A stretch of DNA of 64,000 nt from Arion vulgaris. Taxonomy: Eukaryota; Mollusca; Gastropoda; Stylommatophora; Arionidae. Made by a program: the position numbers and the translations under genes. The notes under the pieces are model-generated. The model saw nothing but the letters and a program-made list of their open reading frames with translations. It was not told where the DNA came from and ran no database searches. Positions 60,755 to 64,000 of this stretch are shown here, piece by piece (within the stretch, counting starts at the first letter, position 1; every line of letters begins with the position of its first letter). Location: assembly GCA_020796225.1 (NCBI GenBank), contig CM036759.1, forward strand, positions 70,271,512-70,335,511, written 5' to 3'.

Positions 60755-61320
60755 AGACTAGATAGAGAGATAGAGGCTAGAGTGCAAAAACAAATGCTGT
60801 AACCTACCAGCTAGCCCCATTGTTAAGGCATCCAGAAATTTCACAGGCAGCTAAGCAACAGATGACTAACAGCATTTTTATAACTACTTTGTGTTACCAG
60901 AGCCAAACATGGACATTGAACAAAGCGCAGTCACAAAAATAACTACATGTGAAATGCGTTGCCTGCGAAAAGTTACCAACAACACAAGAAAAGACAGAAT
61001 CACCAACATCAGCATAAGAAAGAAAGTTGGCACAAAACTGTGCTTGAATTACATAGATAAACAAAGAATGAAGTGGTTTGGCCACTTAATAAGAATGCAT
61101 CCAAACTCCACAGTATACAGAGTCTTCTATAACAGAACATCGGGAAAGAAGGCAAGAGGAAGACCACGGAAAAGATGGTTAGATGGTGTAGCAGAATCCT
61201 GTGAAAGAGCAAAAATAACAATCACACAAGCCACCAGAACAGCGCAAGACAAAAACAGAAAACCGCATGGGCGACACCCGGTAGCAGTGACTAACCCGGT
61301 AGCAGTGTAACGACAAAAGA
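60755..61320 (+). mobile_element. LINE 3'-end fragment inserted in a minus-strand LINE
   Basis: The frame at 60891 reads [51 protein letters not shown] and KKARGRPRKRWLDGVAESCE, ending HGRHPVAV. It is the best copy of the family also found at 1775 and 11255. The minus-strand LINE continues on both sides. Confidence 0.82.
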
Positions 61321-61324
61321 AGAA

Positions 61325-61600
61325 GAAGATCTATATATGTGATGAACAGCAGCGGTGACAATACACATCCTTGTCTTACTTCTGACTCAACGGGCAACAT
61401 TTCTGATTGTCCTGTGTTTGTTCTAACCGTACACTGGCTGTTTATATAGAGACCCTTGCATAGATTAATTAGGTTGTCATTATGTCCATAGTTTGACAAC
61501 ATTTTCCATAACTTGTTCCTATCTACTCGCTCGAACGCTTTTCCCTGATCCACGTACGCAACGTTTAGATGTTTGTTGGATTCGACCAGAGCCAACTATA
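61325..61600 (-). mobile_element. LINE RT fragment (minus strand, middle part)
   Basis: The minus strand reads NVAYVDQGKAFERVDRNKLW, KMLSNYGHNDNLI and SEVRQGCVLSPLLFITYIDL. These are RT motifs around the first catalytic Asp and the RQGCVLSPLLF block. Confidence 0.84.
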
Positions 61601-61904
61601 AACTTATGGGCCTTTGGACTCAGGTAAGAATTATGGGAAATCAGACCACAACTACACCACATGACCTCGCATTCCAGTATTGTTGTATATAGACGAATTC
61701 ATTTTAAAATCAACACCAAAATGCTAAATCGAAATGATATTATCTAATAAACACATATTGTTTAACAATAAGGAATATCAATATAATGAATATTCTTCAC
61801 CAATAAATAACCATAGACTCACAGAATTGAGTAAAATTTCAAAAAAAATTGCAGTGTTCTATCAAACATATATATTTTCCAGTCCCTTCTCTGATCTAGG
61901 TCAG
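61601..61904. other. AT-rich insertion within the minus-strand LINE
   Basis: No similarity to LINE sequence is seen here, and no conserved frame; the LINE resumes at 61905. Confidence 0.45.
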
Positions 61905-62400
61905 GGATTCCCGGTCAGTTATCTGGCCTAGTTATCTAGAGTTGACTGTGATTTGACAGTCCTTTCCACTAACTGCCTGAGGACAAATATCGCATCTGTA
62001 CAGCTTCTGTTCTTCCGGAATCCCATTTGTGAGTCGATAAGTTGTGACTCTATGGTATGACGCAGCCTTTTTTTGGAGCATTTAACAGAATATTTCTCTA
62101 TTGTTACTCGGTATCGCTATTTTTCTATATTTACTCGGTATCGATATTCTCTATTTTACTCGGTATCGATATTCCTCTATATTTACTCGGTATCGATATT
62201 CCTCTATATTTCATACAATCCCGTTTGCTACCTTTCTTCATCCAGATGGGAACTATTACTGCATTCCTCCAATCTTCTGATGGTTCTTGTATGATCCAGA
62301 CTCGGTTGAATAGTCTGTGTAGCCAGCTATTCCAGACCTTTTTAGTTGCTTTGACTAGGTCGACATGGATATTGTCTAGGCTTTGATCTGGTCATTATCA
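61905..62400 (-). mobile_element. LINE RT fragment (minus strand, upstream part) with 28-bp repeat
   Basis: The minus strand reads SLDNIHVDLVKATKKVWNSW, LHRLFNRVWIIQEPSEDWRN, AVIVPIWMKKG, then an LRHTIESQLIDSQMGFRK-like stretch. Between them TCTATATTTACTCGGTATCG ATATTCC is repeated about four times (62095-62215), replacing the YRGISLL-type motif. Confidence 0.8.
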
Positions 62401-62699
62401 TGTACTAAGTCATGTCTAAGGACACTAGGATAAGGAAAGCAAACATTCACGAACAAATCAGTCAGTCGCCATGACTATGATTGAATTCATAAATAGCAAA
62501 GAAAACGATCAGTCCTCATCGCTTCTAAATGTGAATAATGAAGTTAGTTAGTTTATTCCTTTCGTGCCAAAGGCGGCACATAGGGCAGAGGTTTTAAATT
62601 TCCATGTGATGCGGTTCGTTGCTAGAATAATGAAGAGACAACACAATTATTATAAATTCGACCTTTCTTGAATTTAATAATTATACACAGAATATTTCA
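62401..62699. other. Sequence without recognisable gene
   Basis: No conserved frame or repeat family was recognised. Confidence 0.4.
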
Positions 62700-62860
62700 A
62701 AATATTGACGGTTAGGGGTTAGTCACTCGGTCTATTAACCCCGACGTTCTGAGTTCGAATCACGCTGCGGACAGTTTAGTTGCAAATTATTTGCGTGGAT
62801 TTTAACAAAAGAACGATGGCACAACCCGTTCAGAAAGCAATGGCAAACTACTGAACGTAA
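62700..62860 (+). mobile_element. SINE family S5, tRNA-headed
   Basis: GGTTAGGGGTTAGTCACTCG and GAGTTCGAATCACG form A- and B-box-like parts. The end GTTCAGAAAGCAATGGCAAA matches the reverse copy at 3276. Confidence 0.65.
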
Positions 62861-63090
62861 CAATGTCTAAAAAAATCACAAACAGCGTTAAAATCTGGGG
62901 TTGATTCGCAAAGTCCTGTAAACTAACTTTTTCCAGCTGAACAGTGTCTTCAGCCACATCCAACTCTACTTTAGTTGGCTCTGCTTCAGCACGTCCAACC
63001 CACGACTTGCCCCGCTTAACCGATTTCCACTTCTAATCCCGAGCGTCTCGTGCAATGAATGATCATTTTAGCACTTTTTTGAGATAATTA
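62861..63090. other. Sequence without recognisable gene
   Basis: Nothing recognised; the sequence passes into the 38-bp array. Confidence 0.35.
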
Positions 63091-63094
63091 TTTT

Positions 63095-63850
63095 TTTAAT
63101 ATAAGTGTTACAGAAGATTCCTCCGTATATCATGGAATATAAGTGTTACAGAAGATTCCTCCGTATATCATAGAATATAAGTGTTACAGAAGATTTCTCC
63201 GTATATCATAGAATATAAGTGTTACAGAAGATTCCTCCGTATATCATAGAATATAAGTGTTACAGAAGATTCCTCCGTATATCATAGAATATAAGTGTTA
63301 CAGAAGATTCCTCCGTATATCATGGAATATAAGTGTTACAGAAGATTCCTCCGATTCATAGAATATATGTTCAGAAGATTCCTCCGTCTATCATAGAATA
63401 TAAGTGTTACAGAAGATTCCTCCGTATATCATAGAATATAAGTGTTACAGAAGATTCCTCCGTATATCATGGAATATAAGTGTTACAGAAGATTCCTCCG
63501 TATATCATAGAATATAAGTGTTACAGAAGATTCCTCCGTCTATCATAGACAGAGAACTAAACAATGTAGCCAGAAAGAACTCAAAATCAAAGAAAACTGG
63601 CTGATGTTACAGATAAGAATGAGAAAATTGAAGTATTTGGAAATATAAAAAGACATGATGGGATGGATAAGACCATTATTGAAGGAAGTATCCGGACAAA
63701 GAGGAGAAGAGGAAGACCACGGAGAAGATGGATTCAGGATGTAACTGATGATTTGAGCATGACAACTGCAGAGGCGGGAAATCTGGCCTATGAGAGAGAT
63801 TCCGAAAGACTGTCAGGGTGGTAAAGTTCTGTCCCAAACATGCTAGCTGA
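63095..63850 (+). mobile_element. LINE 3'-end fragment with 38-bp array
   Basis: The array (63095-63545, about 12 units of GAATATAAGTGTTACAGAAG ATTCCTCCGTATATCATA) is the EYKCYRRFLRIS block. It runs directly into QKELKIKENWLML-like, MRKLKYLEI-, [22 protein letters not shown] and AYERDSER-like segments. Because 38 is not a multiple of three, the frame cannot be kept through the array. Confidence 0.85.
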
Positions 63851-64000
63851 TGATGATCAATCAATCAAGGGCCATGCCTGCCGGCGTAGGCGACCATGTC
63901 TCTCCACAACTCTCTCTCTCTCACACACTCTCATTGGTACAGTTAATCAGTTCTGACGTCGATCTTTTGTCGAACCACGATGTCAGATCATCCAACATCT
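63851..64000. other. Window end, nothing recognised
   Basis: A CTCTCTCTCTCTCACACACT tract is present; the right edge cuts the sequence. Confidence 0.35.

Overview
This is animal (metazoan) nuclear DNA: AT-rich, with spliced exons, SINEs, LINE fragments, Penelope-like elements, a hAT element and many tandem arrays. The secreted chitin-binding (CBM14/LDLa) gene and the repeat style suggest a lophotrochozoan, most likely a mollusc; the species cannot be fixed from the sequence.

Two host genes are supported, both on the + strand. Gene A (exons from 1071 to about 34548; its 5' end lies outside the window) encodes a PHF10/SAYP-type subunit of the PBAF (SWI/SNF) chromatin remodeller. It has a SAY domain spread over five exons, an acidic/basic linker exon, two PHD fingers on three exons, and one large last exon encoding about 550 residues of low-complexity tail. 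Three of its exons appear to carry small frame shifts. Gene B (51633 to 58280) has a TATA box, a signal-peptide exon, a 4.9 kb intron and one large exon. It encodes a secreted protein of about 595 residues with three cysteine-rich modules, one LDLa domain, a Ser/Thr/Asn-rich linker and two CBM14 chitin-binding domains.

Almost everything else is repeats. 1-34.5 kb: the introns of gene A, packed with 3'-end LINE fragments (RT tail and RNase H), tRNA-headed SINEs, a 0.57 kb foldback element and about fifteen minisatellites, several lying directly on exon edges. 34.6-45.9 kb: a 50-bp array after the stop codon, an (AT)n tract, a LINE copy swollen by two internal arrays, and a 60-bp array. 45.9-51.4 kb: two Penelope-like elements with GIY-YIG domains and terminal repeats carrying a hammerhead-like motif. 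51.5-58.3 kb: gene B, whose intron holds a trinucleotide repeat split by a hAT element with a perfect 8-bp target duplication, plus a LINE with RT and RNase H. 58.3-64 kb: nested LINE fragments, a SINE and a 38-bp array.

The most striking pattern is that many minisatellites are multiplied pieces of identifiable sequence: short segments of LINE coding or 3' sequence in at least seven places, and two exon/5' splice-site junctions of gene A. No new multi-gene system was found; these arrays are the strongest candidate for something not previously described. Repeat families are given local names (S1-S6 for tRNA-headed SINEs, R1 for a retroposon without a clear head).
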